DNA of 64,000 bases from Candidatus Thioglobus autotrophicus (GTDB taxonomy: Bacteria > Pseudomonadota > Gammaproteobacteria > PS1 > Pseudothioglobaceae): assembly GCF_001293165.1 (NCBI RefSeq), contig NZ_CP010552.1:558001-622000 (forward strand), in the 5' to 3' direction. A program made the position numbers and the translations under genes. The notes beneath the pieces were generated by a model that worked only from the letters and a program-made list of their open reading frames with translations, ran no database searches and had not been told where the DNA came from. Shown in pieces: positions 9,052 through 17,719 of the stretch (within the stretch, counting starts at the first letter, position 1; each line of letters opens with the position of its first letter).

Positions 9052-10108
9052 GATAAAACCTCTTTACAATTTGCAAAAATTGCTGATTTTGAGCATGGTC
9101 GCCCACTGTCACTCGCAAGCAATCTGCAAGCTTTGGTGCACTACTCAAATTTTTAATTAGTATGCCATTAGCCTTTAAATAATCAAACAGGGCTTGGGCT
9201 TGGGGCGCTTTAAATAAAATAAAATTAGCCTGTGATGGATAAACTTGCAACGCTTCAATATTCGTCAATGCCTCTGATAGGATTTGTCGTTGCTCAATAA
9301 TAATAGCCGCATTGCGATTGATTTCATCTTTTTCTGTTAATAAAAAATTCGCACTCACCTGGGTGAGGGTATTAATATTGTATGGTAAGCGCAGTTTGTC
9401 TAATTCTGCAACCGTTTCTTCAGCAGCTATTAACAAACCCAGGCGTAACCCAGCAAAGCCGATTTTAGAGACGGTTCGCAATACCACTAAATTAGGATAT
9501 TTTTCAATATCGCCCATAAAACTATCACCCGCATAAGCGTAGTACGCCTCGTCCAACACTACCATAGCTTTAGTCGAGCTGATAATCGTCTCAATTGATT
9601 TTCGATCAAATGTATTGCCAGTTGGATTATTAGGATAAGCAATAAAAATCAACTTAGGTGTGTGCGTATTGATTGCTGCAAGCATCTTATCTAAATCAAG
9701 CTGATAATCTTGCGTGAGCGCCACACCTTGATAGTTCAGATGGGTAAATTTAGCAATCATCCCGTACATTACAAAGCTTGGCTCAACACTCAAAATAGTG
9801 TCATCAGCCTCACAAGCCAGTGCTAACAATTGAATTAGCTCATCAGAGCCATTACCCAATAAAACACCAAACTCCTTAGGGATACTCATCAAATCCCTAA
9901 GCGTTTTGTTTAGCTCTTCAGCACCTGGATTAGGATAGCGATTAAGCTGTGCATCGGCCAAATATGCCAAATATTGGCCAATCAATTCATCAGGTAGTGC
10001 AAACGGTGACTCCATCGCATCAAGCTTAATCATATCTTCTGCCGGCGGCACATGATAAGCCTTAATTGCTTGAATGTCAGCTCTTAGCCATTTTCTTATA
10101 AAACTCAT
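9041..10108 (-). CDS. hisC: histidinol-phosphate aminotransferase HisC
   Basis: A 355-residue PLP-dependent fold-type I aminotransferase. The PLP-binding Lys215 is in TVSKIGFAG. YPNNPTGN and VVLDEAYY are the usual cofactor-contact motifs, and the early RYPNPGAEELN is typical of HisC. It converts imidazole-acetol phosphate and glutamate to histidinol phosphate. It is separated from hisB/hisH by the Nif3-like gene and asd, so the his genes are scattered. It starts one base after thiD ends. Confidence 0.95.
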   Translation of the reverse strand: MSFIRKWLRADIQAIKAYHVPPAEDMIKLDAMESPFALPDELIGQYLAYLADAQLNRYPNPGAEELNKTLRDLMSIPKEFGVLLGNGSDELIQLLALACEADDTILSVEPSFVMYGMIAKFTHLNYQGVALTQDYQLDLDKMLAAINTHTPKLIFIAYPNNPTGNTFDRKSIETIISSTKAMVVLDEAYYAYAGDSFMGDIEKYPNLVVLRTVSKIGFAGLRLGLLIAAEETVAELDKLRLPYNINTLTQVSANFLLTEKDEINRNAAIIIEQRQILSEALTNIEALQVYPSQANFILFKAPQAQALFDYLKANGILIKNLSSAPKLADCLRVTVGDHAQNQQFLQIVKRFYHEQ

Positions 10109-10109
10109 G

Positions 10110-10862
10110 TTAAGGCCTTATTCTATTGGGATGATATTGCATTTTACCTATTCGTTTAGCGTTTAACAAAGTTTGATAGGTGTAGTCTAGGGCGCGCTTA
10201 ACGCCAACGCTTACATCAAGTTTAGAGGCGATGAGCGCACTGATTGCACTGGCCAATGTACAGCCAGATCCATGATAATCCCCAGGTAGTTTATGATACG
10301 AAAAACGCTCACACAATTCGCCCTGATGATATAAACGATGCTCAATCATTTTCTCAGAGGCGTCTGTTGTGGTGAGTAGTACCCACTCACAAGGCAAAGA
10401 TTTAACCGCCTCCTGCTCATTAAGACCAGGAGCTAATCTTTCTAGTTCTGCGACATTTGGCGTTAATAAGAAAACTTTAGGCAGTAATACCTGCTTAAGC
10501 GCATGCAGAGAATCTGGCGCTAACAACTCATCCGCAGTACTGGCTTTAAGAATGGGATCCAATATAACAGTATGATTTTCGTTAAGCCAACTGGCGATAG
10601 CTTGTATCTGCTCAATAGAAGATAACAAACCAATCTTAATAACATGAATATCAATATCTTCTACTAGTGCATTTAATTGTTTAACGATTAAATCTTGATC
10701 TACCGTCTGAATCTCACTAACACGCTGTGTATTTTGGACGGTTAGTGTGGTTATGATGGGTAGTGGCGTGACACCAAATTGATTAATAGTTTCAATATCA
10801 GCAGCAATCCCTGCACCACCACAAGGATCCAAGCCCGATAAAACTAAAACACGATCAAGCAC
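10110..10862 (-). CDS. thiD: hydroxymethylpyrimidine (phosphate) kinase ThiD
   Basis: A 250-residue ribokinase-fold kinase with a GTG start. The N-terminal LSGLDPCGGAGI and the C-terminal anion-hole motif GSGCTLASA are typical of ThiD, as is the central VLDPILKAS. It phosphorylates HMP and HMP-P for thiamine synthesis. It begins five bases after the dsbA stop. No ThiE domain is fused and no TPP riboswitch is visible upstream. Confidence 0.9.
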   Translation of the reverse strand: MLDRVLVLSGLDPCGGAGIAADIETINQFGVTPLPIITTLTVQNTQRVSEIQTVDQDLIVKQLNALVEDIDIHVIKIGLLSSIEQIQAIASWLNENHTVILDPILKASTADELLAPDSLHALKQVLLPKVFLLTPNVAELERLAPGLNEQEAVKSLPCEWVLLTTTDASEKMIEHRLYHQGELCERFSYHKLPGDYHGSGCTLASAISALIASKLDVSVGVKRALDYTYQTLLNAKRIGKMQYHPNRIRP

Positions 10863-10867
10863 CCGGG

Positions 10868-11488
10868 CTAGTTTGACTCTTTTTCAATTAAATAATCAGC
10901 CACTTTAAACATCTCTAGCTCACCACCTGCGTGAGAAGCATCTGTCCAGTATTTACCGTTAATAACAAGGGCTGGCACGCCAGAAGTATGATATTTCACT
11001 GTATTAACTTTTGATTTATTCACCTTAATACGCACCGAAAAAGATTTAAATGCGCCATTTGCCTTATCTTTATCAACACCCTGATTAACCAACCAATCGA
11101 CAAAATCAGCCTGATCAATAAAAGCGGTTTTATGCAAATGAATCGCTTCAAACAATTGCCCATGCAGACGTTCAACTTCACCCAATTGCTCTAGTACATA
11201 ATAAAAAATAGCACCATTCATCCAGCGGTCTGAAAAAACTGCTGGCTGGCGAACAAAAGCTGTGTTGCTTGGTAATTTTTTGACCCAACTATCTAATACA
11301 GGCTCCACATTAAAACAATGTGGGCAGTAATACCAAAACAATTCCCGCACCTCGACTTTCGCGCCCGTTGTGGTTTTAACTGGCTTATCCAGCGCAATAT
11401 AATGTTCGCCTTCCGTGTATGTTTCGGCAAAAATAGCTGTGGAAAAACTGAGTAAAAATATCGATAGAATGAGTCTTATTTTTGGCAT
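10868..11488 (-). CDS. dsbA: thiol:disulfide interchange protein DsbA
   Basis: A 206-residue periplasmic oxidase. The signal peptide runs MPKIRLILSIFLLSFSTAIFA with likely cleavage before ETYTEG. The active site CPHC is at residues 55-58, and the cis-Pro loop TSGVPALVING is present. I chose the ATG at 11488 because it gives a clean signal peptide and has an AGAGA ribosome site upstream; an in-frame start 54 bases further upstream would bury the signal peptide and overlap folK. It would make disulfides in secreted proteins, including the Cys-containing pilins and PilY1 in this window. Confidence 0.93.
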   Translation of the reverse strand: MPKIRLILSIFLLSFSTAIFAETYTEGEHYIALDKPVKTTTGAKVEVRELFWYYCPHCFNVEPVLDSWVKKLPSNTAFVRQPAVFSDRWMNGAIFYYVLEQLGEVERLHGQLFEAIHLHKTAFIDQADFVDWLVNQGVDKDKANGAFKSFSVRIKVNKSKVNTVKYHTSGVPALVINGKYWTDASHAGGELEMFKVADYLIEKESN

Positions 11489-11501
11489 AAATTTCTCTAA
11501 A

Positions 11502-11996
11502 TTATGGAAGAATTTTTTCAATATTATACTGCGATAACTCAAACTGATTGTCTGTTTGAAAAGACTGCCACAATTGCTGGTAAGTCTGATTAGTTAACGG
11601 ATGAATCTCACCGCCACTCAACTGCGCTAAAGGCGCTAATACGAACGAATATTTTAAAATATCATCTCTAGGGAGGTTGGCATCTGCATCAACAGCATCA
11701 TCATAAGTTACCAAATCAAGGTCAATCAGCCGAGAAGAAAATTTAGGCTGGATGCGATCTCGACCAAAAGTTTTTTCGATATTTTTTAAAACAGCGTTAA
11801 CATCTTCAACACTCAACTGCGTACTGGCGTTAACGCCCACATTGTAAAAATCGTCACCATCAAAACCTTCAGCGGGTGATTCAAAAATATCGGAAATTTT
11901 GATAATGGTGAAATTTAGCCGCAAATAATCCATCGCACCGGCAATATTCGCCTCTCGATTTTGATTTGAGCCAATATTTATGTGAATTTTAGCCAT
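11502..11996 (-). CDS. folK: HPPK (6-hydroxymethyl-7,8-dihydropterin pyrophosphokinase) FolK
   Basis: A 164-residue enzyme that pyrophosphorylates hydroxymethyl-dihydropterin in folate synthesis. It begins with IHINIGSNQNREANI. The NVGV segment and the catalytic-loop motif SSRLIDLDLVTYDD, where most HPPKs have R-x2-R-x2-DLDLL, are visible, followed by PRDDI. Its start overlaps folB by eight bases, indicating translational coupling. Confidence 0.93.
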   Translation of the reverse strand: MAKIHINIGSNQNREANIAGAMDYLRLNFTIIKISDIFESPAEGFDGDDFYNVGVNASTQLSVEDVNAVLKNIEKTFGRDRIQPKFSSRLIDLDLVTYDDAVDADANLPRDDILKYSFVLAPLAQLSGGEIHPLTNQTYQQLWQSFQTDNQFELSQYNIEKILP

Positions 11997-12345
11997 TTTT
12001 ACGTCGATTAATGATCACACCTACGCCTTGGGCGCCTGTAACTGCCTTACCTTTGTTTAAAGTTAGCTTAACTTGCTCAACAGGAAATTCACTCAAAATA
12101 ATTTGGCAAATTTCTTCAGCGAGCGTTTCTACTAGCTGAAATTCACTATTTTTAACAAAATCAATCAAACGCTTTGAAACTGCTTTGTAATCGAGTGTTT
12201 GATCGATATGATCGGTCTGGCTGGCCGGGAAAATATCAAAACCCATCTCAAGATCTAGTGTCATATCTTGACGAATTTCACGCTCCCAATCGTAAATACC
12301 AATCACACAATCAATTTTTAATCCTTGTATAAATACAATATCCAT
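11989..12345 (-). CDS. folB: dihydroneopterin aldolase FolB
   Basis: A 118-residue enzyme that precedes FolK in the folate pathway. It starts with the characteristic FIQGLKIDCVIGIYDWERE. It has a catalytic Glu in the VETLAEEIC segment and ends with LTLNKGKAVTGAQGVGVII, usual for FolB. It is first in the operon folB-folK-dsbA-thiD-hisC-nif3 and is divergent from plsY across 38 bases. Confidence 0.93.
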   Translation of the reverse strand: MDIVFIQGLKIDCVIGIYDWEREIRQDMTLDLEMGFDIFPASQTDHIDQTLDYKAVSKRLIDFVKNSEFQLVETLAEEICQIILSEFPVEQVKLTLNKGKAVTGAQGVGVIINRRKNG

Positions 12346-12383
12346 GCTTAAATTAATTCCAAATAAATAATACTGAAAATTAT

Positions 12384-12965
12384 ATGCTACCCCTACTCAT
12401 CATTTCTGCTTATCTAATCGGCTCAATTTCTATGGCTATTATTATTTGTAGAGCGCTCGATTTACCCGATCCAAGAACCCAAGGCTCTAACAACCCAGGT
12501 GCCACTAATGTGCTTCGAATTGGCGGTAAAAAAGCAGCAGCTGCAACGCTTGTTGGAGACGGACTAAAAGGCTTTGTTCCAGTTGCCATTGGCCAATATT
12601 TGGGTCTGGAGACTCAAGCATTAGCACTGATTGCACTTGGCGCTTTTTTAGGCCATGTATATCCAATATTTTTCGGTTTTAAAGGCGGTAAAGGTGTGGC
12701 CACCTTTATTGGTAGCTTGTTAGCGCTTAGTTATTTTGCTGGTTTAGCATTCATCGTAACTTGGCTATTTGTCGCCAAAGTGCTCAAAATTTCATCTTTA
12801 TCAGCACTAATTGCCACCTTACTAACGCCACTTTATTTTTACCTAATAGACGGCGATATTGAAGCAACCTTTATTGTAGGCATTCTGTGTCTGTGGATTT
12901 TTTATACGCATAAGAGCAATATTAAACGCATGCTTTCTGGAGAAGAAGACTCCATTAAGTCTTAA
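12384..12965 (+). CDS. plsY: glycerol-3-phosphate acyltransferase PlsY
   Basis: A 193-residue integral membrane enzyme that transfers acyl from acyl-phosphate to glycerol-3-phosphate to make lysophosphatidic acid. The three PlsY motifs are visible: the first cytoplasmic loop with GSNNPGATNVLR, then GHVYPIFFGFKGGKGVAT, and the last loop near YTHKSNIKR. About five hydrophobic helices are present. Its end overlaps the convergent YadH-like gene by 11 bases. Confidence 0.95.
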   Translation: MLPLLIISAYLIGSISMAIIICRALDLPDPRTQGSNNPGATNVLRIGGKKAAAATLVGDGLKGFVPVAIGQYLGLETQALALIALGAFLGHVYPIFFGFKGGKGVATFIGSLLALSYFAGLAFIVTWLFVAKVLKISSLSALIATLLTPLYFYLIDGDIEATFIVGILCLWIFYTHKSNIKRMLSGEEDSIKS

Positions 12966-13713
12966 TATTAACGCCCCGTTTGAGTAAATAAAAGGCCGCC
13001 ACTGCCAGCACTAAAATCATCGAAGATAAGACAGTCATCGACACCCAAAAATCTGTAGTAGAGCTCCCCAAAAACCCCATTCTAAAGCTATCTACCATAT
13101 AGTAGATTGGATTAAATTTGCTCAAATCTTGCCAGAATTCTGGCAAGATTTCAACACTATAAAACATACCGCCCAGATAGGTCATGGGCATTAAAATAAA
13201 AGTTGGAACAATGGAAATATCATCGAATGATTGAGCAAAAACCGCATTAATAAATCCGGCCAATGAGAACAAAATAGCAGTTAATAAAAAGGTTATAAGC
13301 ACAATCCAAACGTTGTCAATATGCAAATCTACAAAGAAAGATATAGCGATAAAAACTCCCAGTCCGACTGTAAAGCCACGAGCTATACCGCCTGAAATAT
13401 AACCCAGTAAAATTACCCAATAAGACACCGGTGAGATTAATAATTCTTCAATACTGTGATTAAATTTGGCCAAGAAAAAAGAAGCCACTGTATTGGCATA
13501 AGAGTTTTGGATAACCGTCATTAAAATAATCCCTGGGATAATAAAATGCAGATAGTCAACCCCCTGCATATCACCAATGCGCTCACCCATTAGACCACCA
13601 AAAATAAGCAAATATAGAGACGTAGTAATAATCGGTGGGAAAATGGTTTGTACCCAAATGCGAGAAAAACGCAAAATCTCTTTAACAACAATAGTTTTAT
13701 AAGCAATCCACAT
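12955..13713 (-). CDS. yadH: ABC-2 type exporter permease, YadH-like
   Basis: A 252-residue membrane protein with six hydrophobic segments and the ABC-2 signature region. Near the N terminus are RIWVQTIFPPIIT and the GERIGDMQGVDY loop, and later FDDISIVPTFILMPMTYLGG, which closely follow E. coli YadH. It pairs with the ATPase encoded two bases upstream. The exported substrate is unknown. A 28-bp perfect palindrome lies inside this gene at 13124-13151. Confidence 0.88.
   Translation of the reverse strand: MWIAYKTIVVKEILRFSRIWVQTIFPPIITTSLYLLIFGGLMGERIGDMQGVDYLHFIIPGIILMTVIQNSYANTVASFFLAKFNHSIEELLISPVSYWVILLGYISGGIARGFTVGLGVFIAISFFVDLHIDNVWIVLITFLLTAILFSLAGFINAVFAQSFDDISIVPTFILMPMTYLGGMFYSVEILPEFWQDLSKFNPIYYMVDSFRMGFLGSSTTDFWVSMTVLSSMILVLAVAAFYLLKRGVNIKT
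13124..13151. repeat. 28-bp perfect palindrome inside yadH
   Basis: The two 14-base arms, AAATCTTGCCAGAA and TTCTGGCAAGATTT, abut with no loop and match perfectly. The sequence encodes the conserved ILPEFWQDL stretch of the permease, so protein constraint may explain part of it. It could form a cruciform or a protein-binding dyad. Confidence 0.6.
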
Positions 13714-13715
13714 AA

Positions 13716-14630
13716 TCAGTTGGCCTTTGATGTTAAGCGCAAAAACAACGTTTCTAGTCGATTTTGTGCACTTCTAACATGTTCGATTTCAATCGACTGA
13801 GCACTCAGCGCACTCAGCGCTTGACTAATACTCTCGTGCTCTAAGATCACTTGTATTGAATGCGTATCTAGTTGCTCTATTTTAAAACCAAATTCAGGTA
13901 GTGTCTCAGGCAGCGGCTGAACACTTTCCAAAATTAAAGTCTGTTGTGAGACTCGAGCCAATAGTTTTTTCATACTGGTTTGTTCAATAATTTTACCTTT
14001 ATCTAAAATGGCAATATTACGACACAAAGACTCCGCCTCCTCTAAATAATGCGTAGTAAGAATAATTGTCATACCTTGCGCATTCAACTCTCGCAAAAAA
14101 TTCCACATTGAACGACGAATCTCAACATCCACACCAGCACTAGGCTCATCTAAAATCAGAATTTTAGGTTGATGGATTAGAGCCCTTGCCAACATTAGCC
14201 GCCTTTTCATGCCGCCCGACAATGATTTTGCCATATCCGAGCGCTTCTCCCAAAGCTCCATACGTTTTAATAAAATCTCTGCCTGAGCTTTGGCATGAGG
14301 GCGATCAATGCCATAATATCCCGCTTGATTAATTAAAATCTCTTCAATGGGTTCAAACGGATTAAAGTTAAACTCTTGTGGCATCAGGCCAATAAGTCGT
14401 TTAACGTCGTTTAGATATTTTGACTGGTCTTTGCCCAACACTTGCACTTCGCCTGAAGACTTATTCAGTAAAGAGCAGATAATGCCAATCATGGTGGTTT
14501 TACCTGCGCCATTACTGCCTAATAATGCAAAAAAATCGCCCTGCTTAATACTTAAATTCACACTCGATAATGCCTGTATATTATTGGCATACGTTTTAGT
14601 TAAATTAGAAATTGAAAGTGCTTCTAGCAT
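13716..14630 (-). CDS. yadG: ABC transporter ATP-binding protein, YadG-like
   Basis: A 304-residue ATPase. Walker A is GSNGAGKTT, the Q-loop is MPQEFNFNPF, the signature is LSGGMKRRL, Walker B is ILILDEPSAGVD, and the H-loop is TTHYLEE. The C-terminal 80 residues form the YadG-type extension. I chose the ATG at 14630 (MLEALSISNL) because it matches the family N terminus; an in-frame TTG at 14660 would add ten residues. With the adjacent permease it forms an exporter of unknown substrate. Confidence 0.9.
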   Translation of the reverse strand: MLEALSISNLTKTYANNIQALSSVNLSIKQGDFFALLGSNGAGKTTMIGIICSLLNKSSGEVQVLGKDQSKYLNDVKRLIGLMPQEFNFNPFEPIEEILINQAGYYGIDRPHAKAQAEILLKRMELWEKRSDMAKSLSGGMKRRLMLARALIHQPKILILDEPSAGVDVEIRRSMWNFLRELNAQGMTIILTTHYLEEAESLCRNIAILDKGKIIEQTSMKKLLARVSQQTLILESVQPLPETLPEFGFKIEQLDTHSIQVILEHESISQALSALSAQSIEIEHVRSAQNRLETLFLRLTSKAN

Positions 14631-14650
14631 GCAATATGAGTCCAGTAAAA

Positions 14651-14670
14651 AATCATTCAAGTGAATGATT
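14651..14670. repeat. 20-bp inverted repeat between yadG and aceF
   Basis: AATCATTCA-AG-TGAATGATT, two perfect nine-base arms around a two-base centre, in the divergent promoter region of yadG and aceF. The geometry would suit a dimeric regulator; no factor can be named. Confidence 0.45.
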
Positions 14671-14752
14671 AAAAGTATTTTAACATTTATCCCCTTTTAT
14701 CGGCTGTTTTTGCGATAATTATCACCTTTAATTGAGTGATGAAATTTGCATT

Positions 14753-16312
14753 ATGTCTGCGATGAAAAATATAGAATTACCTGATATTGGTGACTTTGAT
14801 GAAGTTGAAGTTATTGAGATTTTAGTGAGTGTTGGCGACAAAATCGCAGCTGAAGACAGCATTATAACCTTAGAAAGCGATAAAGCTTCTATGGAGATTC
14901 CCACACCTCATGCAGGTATAGTGGCTAGTATTAATGTCAATATTGGCGACAAAATTAAACAAGGCGACATACTTATTGCGCTAGAAAATAGCGAAGCGGA
15001 TGAAAAAACCACTCAGCCAGAAGCTCAAAAAGTGGACAAACCCAAGCAAACAACATCCGAAATAGTAGCAGTTAATGTGCCTGATATTGGTGACTTTGAT
15101 GAAGTTGAAGTGATTGAAATATTAGCCGCTGTTGGTGATGAAGTATCTCAAGAAGATAGCATTATAACGCTAGAAAGTGACAAAGCTTCTATGGAGATTC
15201 CGACACCAGTTGCTGGAAAAATTGTTGATATCAGTGTTAACTTAGGCGATAAACTCAGCTTGGGCGACCTTATTCTTAATATTGAAACAATCGGTGGTGA
15301 GTCTTCATCTGCAACACTAGATACAACACCCGCCTCAACACCGACTGCCGTACCTGAAAAACTTGCTACAGTTGCCGCTCCAATTGCAAAAACAGCTAAG
15401 CCAGCACTAGATCAATCTGTCTCAATGCAGCCAAAAGGCGACTCTCACGCCTCTCCCTCGATTCGAAAAATGGCTAGAGAAATCGGTGTTGATTTAAGTC
15501 GTGTCACTGGAACAGGACAAAAAGGTAGAATCTTAGATAAAGACCTTAAGGCTTATGTAAAACAGATTCTTACCTCTGGTGGTGGTAGCGCTCTACCTAA
15601 AACACCTGTGATTGATTTTTCTAAATTTGGCGACACTGAAACACTCGCCTTATCTCGAATCAACAAACTCTCTGGCAAACACTTAACTGCTTGCTGGCTT
15701 AACATTCCACACGTCACTCAATTTGATGAAGTTAATATTGATCAAATGGAAGCCTTCAGACAAGAGCAAAAAAGCAAAGGCGTCAAATTAACGCCGCTTG
15801 TGTTTATTATGAAAGCGGTTATTCAAGCACTCAAAAAACACCCACGCTTTAACGCTTCTTTGGATGAATCTGGTGAAAACCTTATTATTAAAAAATACTT
15901 TAATTTAGGTATTGCCATGGATACTCCAAACGGCTTAGTTGTTCCGGTTATTAAAGATGTTGAGAAGAAATCATTAACCGAATTAGCAACAGAGCTCGCA
16001 GAAACCTCGGTCAAAGCACGTGATGGCAAACTCAAACCTGGAGATATGCAGGGTGCAGGGTTTACTATTTCCAGCTTAGGTGGCATTGGTGGCACGCAAT
16101 TCACACCGATTGTCAATGCGCCAGAAGTCGCCATTTTAGGGGTGTCGCGCTCACAAACCAAACCTGTATGGGATGGTAAGAACTTCATTCCAACACTAAC
16201 CTTGCCGCTCGCCCTATCTTACGATCATCGTGTAATTGATGGCGCTCAAGGCGGGCGTTTTATGGCGGATTTACACTCAATATTAAGTGACATTAGAGAA
16301 ATTTTATTATGA
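14753..16312 (+). CDS. aceF: pyruvate dehydrogenase E2 (dihydrolipoyl acetyltransferase) with two lipoyl domains
   Basis: A 519-residue E2 subunit. Two lipoyl domains carry lipoyl-Lys44 and Lys144, each in ESDKASMEIPTP. A Pro/Ala/Thr-rich linker follows, then a peripheral subunit-binding domain (SPSIRKMAREIGVD) and the catalytic domain ending SYDHRVIDGAQGGRF, with the HxxxDG active site. It moves acetyl groups to CoA. The ATG at 14753 was chosen over an in-frame TTG at 14732 and a further ATG at 14762. It overlaps lpdA by four bases (ATGA). No E1 gene (aceE) is adjacent upstream. Confidence 0.93.
   Translation: MSAMKNIELPDIGDFDEVEVIEILVSVGDKIAAEDSIITLESDKASMEIPTPHAGIVASINVNIGDKIKQGDILIALENSEADEKTTQPEAQKVDKPKQTTSEIVAVNVPDIGDFDEVEVIEILAAVGDEVSQEDSIITLESDKASMEIPTPVAGKIVDISVNLGDKLSLGDLILNIETIGGESSSATLDTTPASTPTAVPEKLATVAAPIAKTAKPALDQSVSMQPKGDSHASPSIRKMAREIGVDLSRVTGTGQKGRILDKDLKAYVKQILTSGGGSALPKTPVIDFSKFGDTETLALSRINKLSGKHLTACWLNIPHVTQFDEVNIDQMEAFRQEQKSKGVKLTPLVFIMKAVIQALKKHPRFNASLDESGENLIIKKYFNLGIAMDTPNGLVVPVIKDVEKKSLTELATELAETSVKARDGKLKPGDMQGAGFTISSLGGIGGTQFTPIVNAPEVAILGVSRSQTKPVWDGKNFIPTLTLPLALSYDHRVIDGAQGGRFMADLHSILSDIREILL
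14780..15201 (+). repeat. internal tandem duplication encoding the two lipoyl domains
   Basis: The DNA at 14780-14811 and at 15080-15111 is identical over 32 bases, and 14882-14901 is identical to 15182-15201 over 20 bases. The offset is exactly 300 bases in both cases. This marks a recent duplication, or gene conversion between the lipoyl-domain units of aceF. Confidence 0.85.
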
Positions 16313-17715
16313 TTACCAAAACTCAAGTTGTTGTTATCGGATCAGGCCCAGGCGGCTACACTGCAGCATTTAGAGCGGCAGATCTTGGCAAGCAAGTAAC
16401 ATTAATTGAGCGTTATGATGCCCTTGGCGGTGTTTGTTTAAACGTAGGCTGTATTCCTTCTAAAGCACTCTTGCACACCGCTCAAGTGATTAACGAGGCA
16501 CATGAAGCACCGAATTTGGGTGTTACTTTTAACGAGCCAACGATTGATATTGATGGCGTGCGCAGCAATAAGGAAAATATTGTTGGCAAACTAACGGGTG
16601 GCATTAAGGCTTTAGCTAAAGCGAGAAAAGTAAACGTTGTGACGGGTTATGGAAAATTTATCTCCAATAATCAAATTGCTATTGAGAATAGTGACGAGAT
16701 TATCGAGTTTGAACAGTGCATTATTGCTGCAGGCTCTAGAGTGACCAAAATCCCCGCTTTCCCATTTGACGATCCACGAGTAATGGACTCAACAGACGCT
16801 CTAGAGCTTACCGATGTACCAAAGCGCTTGCTAATTGTGGGTGGTGGTATTATTGGTTTAGAAATGGCGACTGTATACGAAGCGCTAGGCAGTGAAATTA
16901 CAGTTGTTGAACTATCCGAGCAACTCATTGCTAGTGCTGACAAAGACATTGTTAATCCACTATTCAGACGTATTAAAAAACGCTATGCAAATATCTTTCT
17001 AAATACCAAAGTGACGAGCATGGAAGCACTAGAAGCAGGCATAAAAGTTGGCTTTGAAGGTAAAAAATCACCAGAATTTGACACCTTTGACAAGGTGCTG
17101 GTCTCTATTGGTCGTACGCCTAATGGCAAACTTATCGATGCTGAAAAATCAGGTGTTGAAGTGGACGACTGGGGATTTATCCATGTTGATAAACAAATGA
17201 AAACCAACGTAGAAAATATTTATGCAATCGGCGATATTATCGGCCAACCCATGTTGGCTCATAAAGCCGTACACGAGGCGAAAGTAGCCGCTGAAGTTAT
17301 TTGTGGCCACAAATCTGGTTTTGATGCACTCACCATTCCATCGGTTGCCTATACAGACCCTGAGGTTGCTTGGACAGGCAAAACTGAAAAAGAGCTAAAA
17401 GCCGAAGGTGCAGATTATGAAAAAGGCGTCTTTCCATGGGCAGCAAGTGGTCGCAGCTTAAGTATTGGCAGGTCTGAAGGTGTGACTAAAGGACTATTTG
17501 ATGCTAAAACAGGCAAAATTTTAGGCATGGGTATTTGTGGTACAAATGCTGGAGAGCTAATTGCAGAAGCAACTTTAGCCATTGAAATGGGTTGCGATAT
17601 GTCAGATATTGCGCTCACCATTCATGCCCACCCAACCTTAAGTGAAACCACAGCATTTGCTGTAGAAATGGCTGAAGGTACGATTACCGACTTACTACCA
17701 CCAAAAAAACGATAA
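16309..17715 (+). CDS. lpdA: dihydrolipoyl dehydrogenase (E3)
   Basis: A 468-residue FAD disulfide oxidoreductase. FAD binding is by GSGPGGYTAAFRA, the redox disulfide is in GGVCLNVGCIPSK, NAD binding is by GGGIIGLEMA, and the C-terminal HAHPTLSE holds the catalytic His and Glu. It reoxidises lipoyl groups on E2. It is translationally coupled to aceF by a four-base overlap. As the only lpd copy here it could also serve oxoglutarate dehydrogenase or the glycine cleavage system. Confidence 0.96.
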   Translation: MITKTQVVVIGSGPGGYTAAFRAADLGKQVTLIERYDALGGVCLNVGCIPSKALLHTAQVINEAHEAPNLGVTFNEPTIDIDGVRSNKENIVGKLTGGIKALAKARKVNVVTGYGKFISNNQIAIENSDEIIEFEQCIIAAGSRVTKIPAFPFDDPRVMDSTDALELTDVPKRLLIVGGGIIGLEMATVYEALGSEITVVELSEQLIASADKDIVNPLFRRIKKRYANIFLNTKVTSMEALEAGIKVGFEGKKSPEFDTFDKVLVSIGRTPNGKLIDAEKSGVEVDDWGFIHVDKQMKTNVENIYAIGDIIGQPMLAHKAVHEAKVAAEVICGHKSGFDALTIPSVAYTDPEVAWTGKTEKELKAEGADYEKGVFPWAASGRSLSIGRSEGVTKGLFDAKTGKILGMGICGTNAGELIAEATLAIEMGCDMSDIALTIHAHPTLSETTAFAVEMAEGTITDLLPPKKR

Positions 17716-17719
17716 AAAA

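Noticed and set aside
10862-10870. TPP riboswitch before thiD
   Set aside because: Only five bases separate dsbA and thiD; there is no room for a THI element and none was seen further upstream.
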